The translations under genes were made by a program, and so were the position numbers. The notes below the pieces were generated by a model. The model made no database searches and was not told where the DNA came from. It was given only the letters and a program-made list of their open reading frames with translations. Positions 1-8,248 of a stretch of 45,368 nucleotides of DNA are shown one piece after another. Source of the DNA: Gemelliphila palaticanis (GTDB taxonomy: Bacteria; Bacillota; Bacilli; Staphylococcales; Gemellaceae); assembly GCA_013415235.1 (NCBI GenBank), contig JACBYF010000011.1:1-45368 (forward strand). The letters are read 5' to 3'. The first letter of the stretch is position 1, and every line of letters begins with the position of its first letter.

Positions 1-1256
1 TCAGCAAGCACATCAGCTTCTGAGTCAGCATCAACAAGTGCAAGTGAATCAGCAAGTACGTCAGCATCTGAGTCAGCATCAACAAGTGCGTCAGAATCAG
101 CAAGTACATCAGCATCTGAATCAGCATCAACAAGTGCAAGTGAATCAGCAAGTACGTCAGCATCTGAGTCAGCATCAACAAGTGCGTCAGAATCAGCAAG
201 TACATCAGCTTCTGAGTCAGCATCAACAAGTGCGTCAGAATCAGCAAGTACATCAGCTTCTGAGTCAGCATCAACAAGTGCGTCAGAATCAGCAAGCACA
301 TCAGCATCTGAGTCAGCATCAACAAGTGCGTCAGAATCAGCAAGCACATCAGCATCAGAATCAGCAAGCACGTCAGCTTCTGAGTCAGCATCAACAAGTG
401 CGTCAGAATCAGCAAGCACATCAGCATCAGAATCAGCAAGTACATCAGCATCTGAGTCAGCATCTGAATCGACATCAACAAGTGCAAGTGAGTCAGTAAG
501 TACATCAGCATCTGAATCAGCATCAACAAGTGCGTCAGAATCAGCAAGTACATCAGCAAGCACATCAGCATCTGAATCGGCATCAACAAGTGCGTCAGAA
601 TCAGCAAGCACATCAGCTTCTGAATCGGCATCAACAAGTGCGTCAGAATCAGCAAGTACATCAGCTTCTGAATCAGCAAGTACGTCAGCATCAGAATCGG
701 CATCAACAAGTGCGTCAGAATCAGCAAGTACGTCAGCATCAGAATCAGCATCAACAAGTGCATCAGAATCAGCAAGCACATCAGCATCTGAATCAGCATC
801 AACAAGTGCGTCAGAATCAGCAAGTACGTCAGCTTCAGAATCGGCATCAACAAGTGCAAGTGAATCAGCAAGTACGTCAGCTTCTGAATCAGCGTCAACA
901 AGTGCGTCAGAATCAGCAAGTACATCAGCTTCTGAGTCAGCATCAACAAGTGCGTCAGAATCAGCAAGCACATCAGCTTCTGAGTCGGCATCAACAAGTG
1001 CAAGTGAGTCAGCATCTGAGTCAGCATCAACAAGTGCGTCAGAATCAGCAAGTACTAGTAAATTAACCCTTATAAGATCTTTAGAATCAGCCAGTTTATC
1101 AGCATCAGAATCGGCATCAACAAGTGTTTCAGAATCAGCAAGCATATTAGCATCTGAGTCAGCATCAACAAGTGCGTCAGAATCAGCAAGTATGTCAGTT
1201 TCTGAATCAGCATCAACAAGTGCAAGTGAGTCAGCAAGCACATCAGCATCAACAAG
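1..1256 (+). repeat. Coding tandem repeat array, 24-bp unit (SASTSASE)
   Basis: Imperfect 24-bp units encode Ser at nearly every second residue. Unit variants differ mainly at third positions and by TCA/AGT serine codons. Many blocks are identical over tens of bases, so copy number is probably variable between strains and difficult to assemble. Units decay toward the 3' end (1054-1250), which is typical of the edge of a repeat array. Confidence 0.95.
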
Positions 1257-1467
1257 TATTACAGGTTCTGATTTAACTAATGATTCAACAAGTACTTCTT
1301 CAGTAAGCGAATCAACAAATCATATACAATCAGCTATAGAAAATTCTAGTAGAATTTCAAAAGTATTGTCATCTACAGGATTAACAAATAATTCTTCGAC
1401 ATTAGCTTCTTTAGGATTATTATTAGCTATACCTTTTATAAAACGAAAAAAAGATAGTGAAAAATAA
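1..1467 (+). CDS. Serine-rich repeat surface adhesin, C-terminal part (5' end outside window)
   Basis: Frame 1 is open from the first base to the TAA at 1465-1467. About 420 residues are a Ser/Ala/Thr/Glu repeat ([12 protein letters not shown] octamer). The C-terminus is a cell-wall anchor: sorting motif LSSTG (1366-1380), a hydrophobic stretch ([14 protein letters not shown]) and a basic tail (KRKKDSEK). Serine-rich repeat proteins of streptococci, staphylococci and Gemella are glycosylated and exported by an accessory SecA2/SecY2 system. The glycosylation and export genes are not in view. The second residue of the sorting motif is Ser, not the usual Pro. A less regular stretch at 1054-1104 interrupts the repeats. 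The ligand-binding N-terminal domain lies upstream of the window. Family assignment is sure; ligand unknown. Confidence 0.93.
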   Translation, partial: SASTSASESASTSASESASTSASESASTSASESASTSASESASTSASESASTSASESASTSASESASTSASESASTSASESASTSASESASTSASESASTSASESASTSASESASTSASESASTSASESASTSASESASTSASESASTSASESASESTSTSASESVSTSASESASTSASESASTSASTSASESASTSASESASTSASESASTSASESASTSASESASTSASESASTSASESASTSASESASTSASESASTSASESASTSASESASTSASESASTSASESASTSASESASTSASESASTSASESASTSASESASTSASESASTSASESASESASTSASESASTSKLTLIRSLESASLSASESASTSVSESASILASESASTSASESASMSVSESASTSASESASTSASTSITGSDLTNDSTSTSSVSESTNHIQSAIENSSRISKVLSSTGLTNNSSTLASLGLLLAIPFIKRKKDSEK

Positions 1468-1485
1468 AAAATATTTTATATAAAA

Positions 1486-1514
1486 TAGAGGGGATGATAA
1501 AAATTTCCCCTCTA
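1486..1514 (+). terminator. Hairpin after the adhesin gene
   Basis: Stem TAGAGGGG (1486-1493) pairs with CCCCTCTA (1507-1514) around a 13-base loop, 18 bases after the stop codon. No long T-run follows directly, so it may act together with the stronger hairpin at 1537. Confidence 0.55.
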
Positions 1515-1536
1515 TAAAATTTATATTTAATAAAAA

Positions 1537-1580
1537 AAATAAATGCTCTCAATAATAATAATTGAGAGCATTTATTTTTG
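1537..1580. terminator. Bidirectional terminator between the adhesin gene and metQ
   Basis: Perfect 17-bp stem (1537-1553 with 1561-1577) with a 7-base loop. It has A-rich and T-rich flanks on both sides, so it can stop transcription from both convergent units. Confidence 0.85.
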
Positions 1581-1611
1581 TATTTATGCCATATTATAAA
1601 TTAAATTTATT

Positions 1612-2436
1612 TTAAAATGCTACTTTTGCTACTTTTGCAAGTTTAGTGTTGATGAATTCTTTTACTTTATCTCCAGTTAAAGCTTTTTTAACTGCTTCTA
1701 CTTCTTTAGAGTCTTTATTGTCTTCACGAGCTACTAAAGAAACAGCGAAAGTAAGATCACCAGTTTCTTCTTTGATTAATCCATCTTTTTCAGGAGTTAA
1801 TCCTATTTTTGTAGCATATGCAGGATAGTTGAAAACTAAATCTTTTTCGTTATATGCTTCGTTAAGGTTTAATAAAGATATTGGACTGAATTTTAAGTTT
1901 TTAGGATTTTCTACAATGTCTTCAACTTTAACAGAAAAGCTTTTCGGATCTTTTAAAGTTATAACTTTGTGTTCTGCTAATAATCTTAAAGCACGAGTCA
2001 TATTTGTTGGATCAGAAGGTATAGCTACGTCAGCACCTTCTTTTAAATCACTAATATTTTTTAAATCTTTACCATAGAAAGCAACTACAGCGTCATAGAT
2101 TGGTTGAACTTGAACTAAATTAGCTTTGTTTCCTTCGTTAAACATTTGCATAAATAGTTTATGCTGGAAGAAGTTTGCGTCTACTTCTTTGTTGTTTAAC
2201 GCTACGTTAGCTTGAACATTATCAGATACTTTAACTATTTCTAAAGTATATCCTTCTTTTGCTAAATCTTCTTTCACTAACTCTAACATGTCAGTCATAG
2301 GTGCTGTATGAGATGCTACTTTTACTACCTTAGGTGTATTTGTAGTTTCTTTTTTTTCTTCTGTTTTAGTAGAACATCCTACTAAAACTAAAGCTATTGC
2401 TGTAATAGTTGCGATAATTGATGCAAGTTTTTTCAT
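1612..2436 (-). CDS. metQ: MetQ-type methionine-binding lipoprotein of the MetNIQ ABC importer
   Basis: 274 residues. The N-terminus is a lipoprotein signal peptide with lipobox LVGC, so the mature protein is anchored at Cys21. The rest matches the NLPA/MetQ family: PKVVKVASHTAPMTDMLE, DANFFQH, FNYPAYATKIGLTP. It should capture methionine outside the membrane and deliver it to MetI. It is the last gene of a minus-strand operon, 9 bases after metI. The downstream side ends in the bidirectional hairpin at 1537. Substrate by family only; related NLPA proteins bind other small peptides or amino acids. Confidence 0.92.
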   Translation of the reverse strand: MKKLASIIATITAIALVLVGCSTKTEEKKETTNTPKVVKVASHTAPMTDMLELVKEDLAKEGYTLEIVKVSDNVQANVALNNKEVDANFFQHKLFMQMFNEGNKANLVQVQPIYDAVVAFYGKDLKNISDLKEGADVAIPSDPTNMTRALRLLAEHKVITLKDPKSFSVKVEDIVENPKNLKFSPISLLNLNEAYNEKDLVFNYPAYATKIGLTPEKDGLIKEETGDLTFAVSLVAREDNKDSKEVEAVKKALTGDKVKEFINTKLAKVAKVAF

Positions 2437-2445
2437 TTTTTTCTC

Positions 2446-3111
2446 CTATTGTTTTTTTGAAATTTTATTTGCTATAAAATAACCAATATTTTGAATAATA
2501 TAGACATAAATAATAAATATAATAACGATAAGGTACATTAGAGGATAATCATATTCTTGATAACCGTATCTAAAAGCAAATTCTCCAAGTCCTCCTGCGC
2601 CAATAACTCCCATTACCGTAGAATACGATAGTATACTAATGGTAACAGATGTAAAGGATAGTACTAGGTCTACCTTTATAGAGGGTATTAAAAAATATCT
2701 TATTATTTGAATTTTATTAGCTCCCATACTAACTGCACGGTCTACTATTTTATTAGGAACATTTAGTAATGCTTGCTCTACAAATCTAGTATAAAGACTT
2801 ATTGATACTAATGTTAACGGTAGAGTAGCAGCTAGGTTACCAAAAGATGTGCTAAATAAAAACCTACTAACTGGTATTAAAATAAATATAAATATTAAGA
2901 AAGGAACGCTTCTTAGCATGTTTAAAAGAATACTTAAAATCTGATAAGCTATATTGTTTTTTATTATATAGTCTTTATTCAAAGAAAATAGCAGCACTCC
3001 TAGTGGAATTGATAATATAAAGCATATTATCATTGATGTGAAAACCATAAAGTTAGTTTCCCAAAATGCTTCAATAATCTTGTCATAATTTTTTTCAATA
3101 AGGTTAATCAT
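2446..3111 (-). CDS. metI: MetI-type ABC permease
   Basis: 221 residues with about five hydrophobic spans. The EAA-type cytoplasmic loop is visible (VDRAVSMGANKIQIIRYFLIPSIK), which contacts the ATPase. The segment MGVIGAGGLGEFAFRYGYQ is characteristic of MetI permeases. The start overlaps the end of metN by 8 bases, so translation is probably coupled. It is the membrane channel of the methionine importer. Confidence 0.93.
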   Translation of the reverse strand: MINLIEKNYDKIIEAFWETNFMVFTSMIICFILSIPLGVLLFSLNKDYIIKNNIAYQILSILLNMLRSVPFLIFIFILIPVSRFLFSTSFGNLAATLPLTLVSISLYTRFVEQALLNVPNKIVDRAVSMGANKIQIIRYFLIPSIKVDLVLSFTSVTISILSYSTVMGVIGAGGLGEFAFRYGYQEYDYPLMYLIVIIFIIYVYIIQNIGYFIANKISKKQ

Positions 3112-3838
3112 TTAGTAAAAACTCCTTTACATGATTAAAATAATCTTTTTTATAATCCACTTGATTACTAGGATTCGGTATTATTGTATCTTTAATTGTT
3201 GAATCCTCAATAAGTATTACTTTATCACAAAAGTTTTTTAAGACTGTTAAGTTGTGAGATATTATTAATATTGATATATCAGAAGTTTCTTTTAATTTTA
3301 TAAGTAAATCGTATATTTCTTTTTCGCTATTTGAATCTAATGCAGAACTTATTTCATCACACAATAAAATTTCTGGCTTTTGCAGTAAAGACATAGCAAT
3401 AGCAACTTTTTGCTGTTGGCCACCACTCAAACTTTTACAAATAGAATTTTTCAAGTGTTTTATATTCATAAATTCTAATATTTCATCAATTTCTTTATTA
3501 TTAATCTTTTGTTTATTTAATTTATAAATTAGCGATAGGTGGTAGTATACAGATTCTCCTTCTAATAAATTGAAGTTTTGAAATATATAAGAAACATTTT
3601 TTCTCATGTTTCTTAATTCTTCATCTTTCATATCTTTTAAAGAGTTTCCTTTGTATAAAACATCTCCAGAATCGAATTTTACAAGACCATTTATCATTTT
3701 TAATATGGTACTTTTTCCGGAACCATTTTGTCCTATTATACCGATTACTTCTTTTTTATTTATTTTAATATTGATATCTTTTAAATTAAAGTTAGAATCC
3801 TTATAAGATTTTGCTACTTTTTTTAATTCTATTAGCAT
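3104..3838 (-). CDS. metN: MetN-type ABC ATPase, short form without the C-terminal regulatory domain
   Basis: 244 residues. Walker A GQNGSGKS (near 36-43), signature LSGGQQQKVAIA, Walker B ILLCDEISSALD and an H-loop SHN are all present. Classical MetN is about 340 residues with a C-terminal NIL/ACT-like domain that senses methionine and causes trans-inhibition. This one stops shortly after the ATPase core, so that feedback is probably absent. First gene of the metNIQ operon; ribosome site GGAGG about 8 bases before ATG. Operon context supports methionine transport. On its own it would only be called an amino-acid ABC ATPase. Confidence 0.88.
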   Translation of the reverse strand: MLIELKKVAKSYKDSNFNLKDINIKINKKEVIGIIGQNGSGKSTILKMINGLVKFDSGDVLYKGNSLKDMKDEELRNMRKNVSYIFQNFNLLEGESVYYHLSLIYKLNKQKINNKEIDEILEFMNIKHLKNSICKSLSGGQQQKVAIAMSLLQKPEILLCDEISSALDSNSEKEIYDLLIKLKETSDISILIISHNLTVLKNFCDKVILIEDSTIKDTIIPNPSNQVDYKKDYFNHVKEFLLND

Positions 3839-3856
3839 AACATACCTCCGTATAAA

Positions 3857-3885
3857 AATATAACATTAAAATAAAAAAAAATCAA
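3857..3885 (-). promoter_or_regulatory. Probable promoter of metNIQ
   Basis: On the minus strand TTGATT (3885-3880) and TATATT (3862-3857) are separated by 17 bases. The -10 box lies about 20 bases before the metN start codon. The AT-rich context makes chance matches common. Confidence 0.5.
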
Positions 3886-3891
3886 TAAAAA

Positions 3892-3915
3892 AATACGGTT
3901 ACAACAAACTGTATT
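3892..3915. promoter_or_regulatory. Inverted repeat just upstream of the metNIQ promoter
   Basis: Arms AATACGGTT (3892-3900) and AACTGTATT (3907-3915) pair with one mismatch across 6 bases. It lies directly upstream of the proposed -35 box, where an operator could sit. No SAM riboswitch or T-box was recognised between 3839 and 4078. Confidence 0.35.
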
Positions 3916-4022
3916 AAAAAATAAAAATAAACTGTTATATATAAAATAACCCTACAATATAATGAAAACACCACGTGTTATATAAGTAGAATATATACAC
4001 ATCAATATAATCAATTTAGAAA

Positions 4023-4051
4023 TTTACAACTTTAATTATTTACAGTATAAT
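4023..4051 (+). promoter_or_regulatory. Promoter of the LacI-type regulator gene
   Basis: TTTACA (4023-4028), 17-base spacer, TATAAT (4046-4051), 27 bases before the ATG at 4079. A small inverted repeat (AACAC-CAC-GTGTT) lies about 50 bases upstream. Confidence 0.7.
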
Positions 4052-4078
4052 AAAATTATAAAAAGTAAAGGTGATATT

Positions 4079-5071
4079 ATGAAAAAATTAACTATAGTAG
4101 ATATAGCTAGAATGGCTGGTGTAGGAAGTACAACTGTTTCTAGATATTTTAATGGTGGTAATTTGAAAAAGGCTACTTATGATAAAATAAAAAAAGTTGT
4201 AGATGAATATAATTACACTCCTAATACATTTGCAAAAGCTTTAAAAAGTAATGATAGTAAAATAGTAGGGGTAATTGTACCTACTCTATCTTCTTATATA
4301 AGTAGTAGAACTTTAGAATACATTGATAAAAAATTAAAAGAAAATAACTATGAAACTTTAATAATGAGTTCAAATTTTGATGTAGATAGGCAGTTAGAAT
4401 ATTTAAATAAGTTGGCTAGATTAAATGTTGATGGAATTATATTGTTGCCTACTGTTATGAATAAAGAATACGAAAAAACTATAAAATCTATAAGTGTACC
4501 TGTAGTAATTTTAGGGCAAGAAGGAGAATATACTTATAGTGTAGAGTATAATGATTTTAATGCAGGTAGAGATATAGCAAACTACGTACTAGCTTCTGGA
4601 CATAAAAATATTGCATATTTAGGAGTAAGCGAGGAAGATGTTGCAGTAGGAATATATAGAAAAATGGGTGTTGTAAAAACACTAGAAAAATATGGAATTT
4701 CTTCACTAGAATTAGAAACTAATTTTAATATGGATAAAAGTTACGAAGTTGTCTCTAAAAACTTAAATTTACTGCAAGATAAAACTTGTTTAATCTGTGC
4801 AACAGATAATATTGCGTACGGAGCAATAAAGGCATTAGAAGAAAATGGTTATAATGTGGGTGAAAATTTTTCGGTTGCAGGTTTTGGAAATTATGAATCA
4901 TCTAAATTGCTAAAATATCCACTTACTACTATTGAATTTAATATAGAAGAAGCCGCTAATAAAGCAGTAGACATAATTTTATCTATTGTTGCAAATGAAG
5001 AGCAAGATCTAAAAACACTTATAGGTTATGATTTAAAAATAAGGGATAGTGTAGTTGATCTAAATAAGTAA
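4079..5071 (+). CDS. LacI/GalR-family transcriptional regulator
   Basis: 330 residues. The N-terminal helix-turn-helix (TIVDIARMAGVGSTTVSRYFNGG, residues 4-26) and hinge (YTPNTFAKALKSN) are typical. The periplasmic-binding-protein-like effector domain follows (VGVIVPTLSSYISSRTLEYID; FSVAGFGNYESSKLLKYPLTTIEF). Such proteins bind a sugar or sugar-phosphate and repress catabolic genes. It has its own promoter, and no sugar transporter or hydrolase gene is adjacent, so its target is elsewhere. The next gene starts 10 bases downstream and may be cotranscribed. Confidence 0.93.
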   Translation: MKKLTIVDIARMAGVGSTTVSRYFNGGNLKKATYDKIKKVVDEYNYTPNTFAKALKSNDSKIVGVIVPTLSSYISSRTLEYIDKKLKENNYETLIMSSNFDVDRQLEYLNKLARLNVDGIILLPTVMNKEYEKTIKSISVPVVILGQEGEYTYSVEYNDFNAGRDIANYVLASGHKNIAYLGVSEEDVAVGIYRKMGVVKTLEKYGISSLELETNFNMDKSYEVVSKNLNLLQDKTCLICATDNIAYGAIKALEENGYNVGENFSVAGFGNYESSKLLKYPLTTIEFNIEEAANKAVDIILSIVANEEQDLKTLIGYDLKIRDSVVDLNK

Positions 5072-5080
5072 GAGTTTAAG

Positions 5081-5479
5081 ATGAATTATAGTAATGATAT
5101 AATATTATTGTGTAAAAAGGCAATTTTTCATCTGAAAAAAGCAGAAGAATATTTTGAAAAATCAAAAAGATTAGGATTGTTAGATATTTTTTCTAAAGGT
5201 ATAGTTATGTCTATTATTAAAAATTCTAAAATAGAAAAAGCTAACGATGAACTATTAGAATTAAGAAGTTATGTAGATGAGCTACGAGGTATTATTAGTA
5301 AAAATAATTTAGAAATAAAAAATTTTGATGTAGAAAATCTCAATTATAATTTAGAAATATTTTTTAATAATATTATCTCAAATAGTATAATTCAAAATAA
5401 AATAGAAAATAAAATCGAAGATATAAAACTTTTAACTTTAAAATTTGAAGAAATTATATTTTTAATAAAAAATAAATAG
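5081..5479 (+). CDS. Hypothetical protein, helical
   Basis: 132 residues, rich in Lys, Glu, Asn and Ile, with long predicted helices and no membrane span or signal peptide. I do not recognise a family. It sits between the LacI-type regulator (10-base gap) and rlmH (11-base gap) and runs with both, so it is probably part of the same transcript. Confidence 0.7.
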   Translation: MNYSNDIILLCKKAIFHLKKAEEYFEKSKRLGLLDIFSKGIVMSIIKNSKIEKANDELLELRSYVDELRGIISKNNLEIKNFDVENLNYNLEIFFNNIISNSIIQNKIENKIEDIKLLTLKFEEIIFLIKNK

Positions 5480-5490
5480 AGAGAAATTAT

Positions 5491-5967
5491 ATGAAAGTAA
5501 CAATAGTTTGTGTAGGAAAAGTTAAAGAAAAATTTTATAGAGATGCATTAAACGAATATAAGAAACGTTTGGGTGCATATATTAATCTTAATATTATTGA
5601 GATTAATGATGAAAAAGTTAATAATGAAGTTGATGCAGAGATAAATATTGCTATGGAAAAAGAAGGAAATAATATTTTATCGAAAATAAAGGATACTCAA
5701 TATGTTATAACACTTGAAATTTTGGGAGAACTAATATCTAGTGAGAAATTAGCTAGTAAAATTGAAAATTTAGGTATAACTGGAAAAAGTGATGTTGTTT
5801 TTGTAATTGGAGGTAGCTATGGTTTATCTGATAAAGTAAAACAACGTAGTAACTATGCTTTATCTTTTAGTAAGATGACATTTCCTCATCAATTAATGAG
5901 AGTTGTACTTTTAGAACAAATTTATCGAGCTTATAAAATAATAAAAAGAGAGAAGTATCATAAATAA
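5491..5967 (+). CDS. rlmH: RlmH, 23S rRNA pseudouridine-1915 N3-methyltransferase
   Basis: 158 residues, full length for the SPOUT-fold family. The SAM-binding knot motif [12 protein letters not shown] (about 106-117) and C-terminus [22 protein letters not shown] followed by KREKYHK are diagnostic. It methylates pseudouridine 1915 in helix 69 of 23S rRNA after subunit joining. The 3' end (GAAGTATCATAAATAA) resembles the staphylococcal SCC attachment site at the end of rlmH (orfX), but no SCC-like element is inserted. The next gene's ATG follows the stop codon immediately. Confidence 0.97.
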   Translation: MKVTIVCVGKVKEKFYRDALNEYKKRLGAYINLNIIEINDEKVNNEVDAEINIAMEKEGNNILSKIKDTQYVITLEILGELISSEKLASKIENLGITGKSDVVFVIGGSYGLSDKVKQRSNYALSFSKMTFPHQLMRVVLLEQIYRAYKIIKREKYHK

Positions 5968-6516
5968 ATGAAAAAAGAACTTCGAAAAAAATATATAGGA
6001 GAAAAAAATAAAATAACACCAGATGAATTACACAATTCATCAAAAAAAATATTTGATCAATTAGAATCTTCAAAAATTTTTCGAGATTCTAAAATTATTT
6101 TTACGTACATATCATTTGGATCAGAAATAGATACTATTAATTTTATAAAAAATAATATTAATAAAAAAATAATAGTAGTACCAAAATTAATAGACAATAA
6201 AATGAGGTTGATAGAAATAACAAGTTTTACTAACTTAGAAAAAAATAGTTATGGTATTTTAGAGCCGAAAGAAAATAATTTTTTTCTAGGGAAAGTAGAT
6301 TTAGTTATAACACCTAGTGTAGTGTTTAGTAAAGATGGATATAGGTTAGGATATGGTAAAGGATATTATGATAGATATTTTGAAAATAATAACTATTTAT
6401 ATTCTGTAGGACTATCGTTAAGTTGTATGCTAAAAGAAACACTACCAATAGAAGATCATGATAAAAAAGTGGATTTTTTAATAACAGAAAAAGAGATAAT
6501 AAAAATAAAGGACTGA
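5968..6516 (+). CDS. 5-formyltetrahydrofolate cyclo-ligase
   Basis: 182 residues, normal length for the MTHFS family. N-terminal basic start (KKELRKKYIGEKN), the FTYISFGSEIDT substrate segment and the C-terminal YRLGYGKGYYDRYF phosphate-binding motif are all visible. It converts 5-formyl-THF to 5,10-methenyl-THF with ATP, recycling an inhibitory folate. The ATG directly abuts the rlmH TAA, so translation is coupled. Confidence 0.93.
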   Translation: MKKELRKKYIGEKNKITPDELHNSSKKIFDQLESSKIFRDSKIIFTYISFGSEIDTINFIKNNINKKIIVVPKLIDNKMRLIEITSFTNLEKNSYGILEPKENNFFLGKVDLVITPSVVFSKDGYRLGYGKGYYDRYFENNNYLYSVGLSLSCMLKETLPIEDHDKKVDFLITEKEIIKIKD

Positions 6517-6522
6517 TATAAA

Positions 6523-7281
6523 ATTATAATAACTACAAATGTAAAAACCACAGGGGAACTAGTATCTAAAGCTAAACAACTAGCAATAGAATTAGAAGTT
6601 TCTTATGTTGAAAGAAATAAACAAACAATAAAAGAATTAATTACTAAATATAGAAATTTCTATGTTCTTTACAAAGATGAGTTAGTCTATTACCAAGAAA
6701 ATGGAGAAAAATTGTTTTTTCATTTAGATACAGCTAAAGTTAGAATAAAAAGTAATAATGATTATTTAATTAACTTAATAGAAGATAAAAATCAAGAAAT
6801 ACTAGATTTAACAATGGGATTAGCTAGAGATAGTATGGTCATGAGTTATTTTGGACATAAAGTTACTGCCATAGAAAGTAATTCTATAATTTATAATATA
6901 GTTAAATACGGGTTAACTAACTATAAAACAGGTGATATAAATATAGATAATGCTATGAAAAAAATAACAACTATAAATAGTTATAATTATGAATTTTTAA
7001 AAAATATCCCAGATAATAGTTATGATGTTATATATGTAGATCCTATGTTTGAGTATAAAATAAAAGATTCAAACAATCTAAATAGTATAGAAAGTTTAGC
7101 AAACAATAGTAAAGTGACACATGAATTATTTGAAGAAATGAAAAGAGTAGCAAGAAATAAAATAATAATAAAAGCACACAATAAAGATGAAGTTTTTAAT
7201 AACTTTAATTTCAAAAAATATGAACGTTCAGGTTCTAAGTTTAGTTACGGATATTATAATATAGGAGAAAACAATGTATAA
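6523..7281 (+). CDS. Class I SAM-dependent methyltransferase (RsmJ-like), probable AUU start
   Basis: The first ordinary start in this frame is TTG at 6712, but the reading frame is open back to the stop at 6514. The upstream residues (IITTNVKTTGELVSKAKQLA) look like a genuine conserved N-terminus. I place the start at ATT 6523, ten bases after AAGGA (6508-6512). That gives 252 residues. The Rossmann motif ILDLTMGLARDSMV and the catalytic-type DVIYVDPMFEYK support a DNA/RNA methyltransferase fold resembling RsmJ (16S rRNA G1516). It lies 6 bases after the cyclo-ligase and overlaps the phosphatase gene by 8 bases. The exact substrate is uncertain. Confidence 0.8.
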   Translation: MIITTNVKTTGELVSKAKQLAIELEVSYVERNKQTIKELITKYRNFYVLYKDELVYYQENGEKLFFHLDTAKVRIKSNNDYLINLIEDKNQEILDLTMGLARDSMVMSYFGHKVTAIESNSIIYNIVKYGLTNYKTGDINIDNAMKKITTINSYNYEFLKNIPDNSYDVIYVDPMFEYKIKDSNNLNSIESLANNSKVTHELFEEMKRVARNKIIIKAHNKDEVFNNFNFKKYERSGSKFSYGYYNIGENNV

Positions 7282-7969
7282 ATATTTACTTTTTGATTTA
7301 GACAATACTTTATTTGACTTTGATTTAGCAGAAGATATAGCTTTAACAAAACTATTAGAAGAACAGGGTGTAGATGATATAAAAAAATATAAAGAATATT
7401 ATCTGCCTATGAATAAAGAATTATGGCATAAGTTAGATAAAAAAGAGATAACTAGAGAATACTTGGTTAAAAATAGATTTAAAATTTTATTTAATCATTT
7501 TGGTGTAGAAGTAGATGGTGATTATCTAGCTAATAGATATAAAGAATTGTTAGGATTACAAGGACAACACTTTGATGGCGCAGTAGAATTTTTAGAGAAT
7601 TTGAAGAATAATAATATGAAAATTTATGGTGCTACAAATGGATTAATAACAATTCAAGAAAGTAGACTCCAAAATTCAGCTATATCAAAATATTTTGATG
7701 ATATTTTTATTTCTGAAAGAATAGGGGTACAAAAACCAGATATAGAGTTCTTTAACTATTTGTCTAAGAAAATACCAGGATTTGAAAAAAATCAAGCAGT
7801 AATGATAGGAGATAACCTATTTGCAGATATAGGAGGAGGTAATAATTTTGGTATTGATACAATATGGGTTAATTTAAAAAGTATTGAAAATAATAGTGAA
7901 GTAATACCCACTTACGAAATAAAAAATTATAATGAGTTAGAAAAAATATTATTAAAAAGCAATAATTAG
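7274..7969 (+). CDS. YjjG-family HAD phosphatase (noncanonical pyrimidine nucleotidase)
   Basis: 231 residues. HAD motif I LFDLDNTLFDFD (6-17), motif II YGATNG, motif III Lys in GVQKPDIEFF and motif IV MIGDNLFADIGGG are complete. The YjjG subfamily removes phosphate from nucleoside monophosphates, including non-canonical pyrimidines, acting as house-cleaning. The start lies inside the end of the methyltransferase gene. Its stop codon is inside the stem of a terminator shared with the opposite gene. Confidence 0.9.
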   Translation: MYKYLLFDLDNTLFDFDLAEDIALTKLLEEQGVDDIKKYKEYYLPMNKELWHKLDKKEITREYLVKNRFKILFNHFGVEVDGDYLANRYKELLGLQGQHFDGAVEFLENLKNNNMKIYGATNGLITIQESRLQNSAISKYFDDIFISERIGVQKPDIEFFNYLSKKIPGFEKNQAVMIGDNLFADIGGGNNFGIDTIWVNLKSIENNSEVIPTYEIKNYNELEKILLKSNN

Positions 7970-7995
7970 GCGCTATAGCTTAATTATTGCTTTTT
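7954..7995. terminator. Bidirectional terminator formed by the ends of two convergent genes
   Basis: 15-bp perfect stem AAAAAGCAATAATTA (7954-7968) with TAATTATTGCTTTTT (7981-7995), 12-base loop. The left arm encodes the last codons of the phosphatase and the right arm encodes the last codons of the UPF0223 gene. Both stop codons lie at or in the loop. Confidence 0.85.
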
Positions 7996-8248
7996 TATCT
8001 CTCATTTGTTTAACACATAGATAACCATCGAAAGTTGTGATATTTTTAAAATCGTTTAATAATTTTCTTTCTTCAGATTTAGCTTTAACAATAGATTTAA
8101 AGTTCTTGTATTTTTCTTCAAAAACCTCTAAATTTACACCTTTAGAGTAACATTCCTCTACTGTATCTAAAAAATTAATTATAACTTGTATTTCTTCTAC
8201 AGAATATAATTCATAATCTATAGGATAATCAAATTCTAAATTTTTCAT
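7973..8248 (-). CDS. UPF0223 family protein (YktA-like)
   Basis: 91 residues. The pattern FDYPIDYELYSVEEIQVIINF, then VEECYSKGVNLEVFEEKYKNF and KAKSEERKLLNDF, matches the UPF0223 family (B. subtilis YktA), from memory of that family. Function is unknown; the family is a small helical cytoplasmic protein conserved in Bacilli. Its ATG overlaps the response regulator stop codon (TAATG), so it is translationally coupled to that gene. Confidence 0.85.
   Translation of the reverse strand: MKNLEFDYPIDYELYSVEEIQVIINFLDTVEECYSKGVNLEVFEEKYKNFKSIVKAKSEERKLLNDFKNITTFDGYLCVKQMRDKKAIIKL

Noticed and set aside
38..1066. Long open frames in +2 giving Gln/His/Val-rich repeats ([12 protein letters not shown])
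   Set aside because: They are frame shadows of the serine-rich array. Frame 1 is open from base 1 to the sorting signal and gives a coherent protein.
1..1250. CRISPR-like regular repeats
   Set aside because: Units are contiguous, coding and lack spacers.
1070..1255. Minus-strand 61-codon Leu/Met-rich frame
   Set aside because: Antisense shadow of the repeat region without a ribosome site.
3839..4078. SAM riboswitch or T-box upstream of metNIQ
   Set aside because: No matching stem arrangement or conserved T-box bases were seen, only a short inverted repeat.
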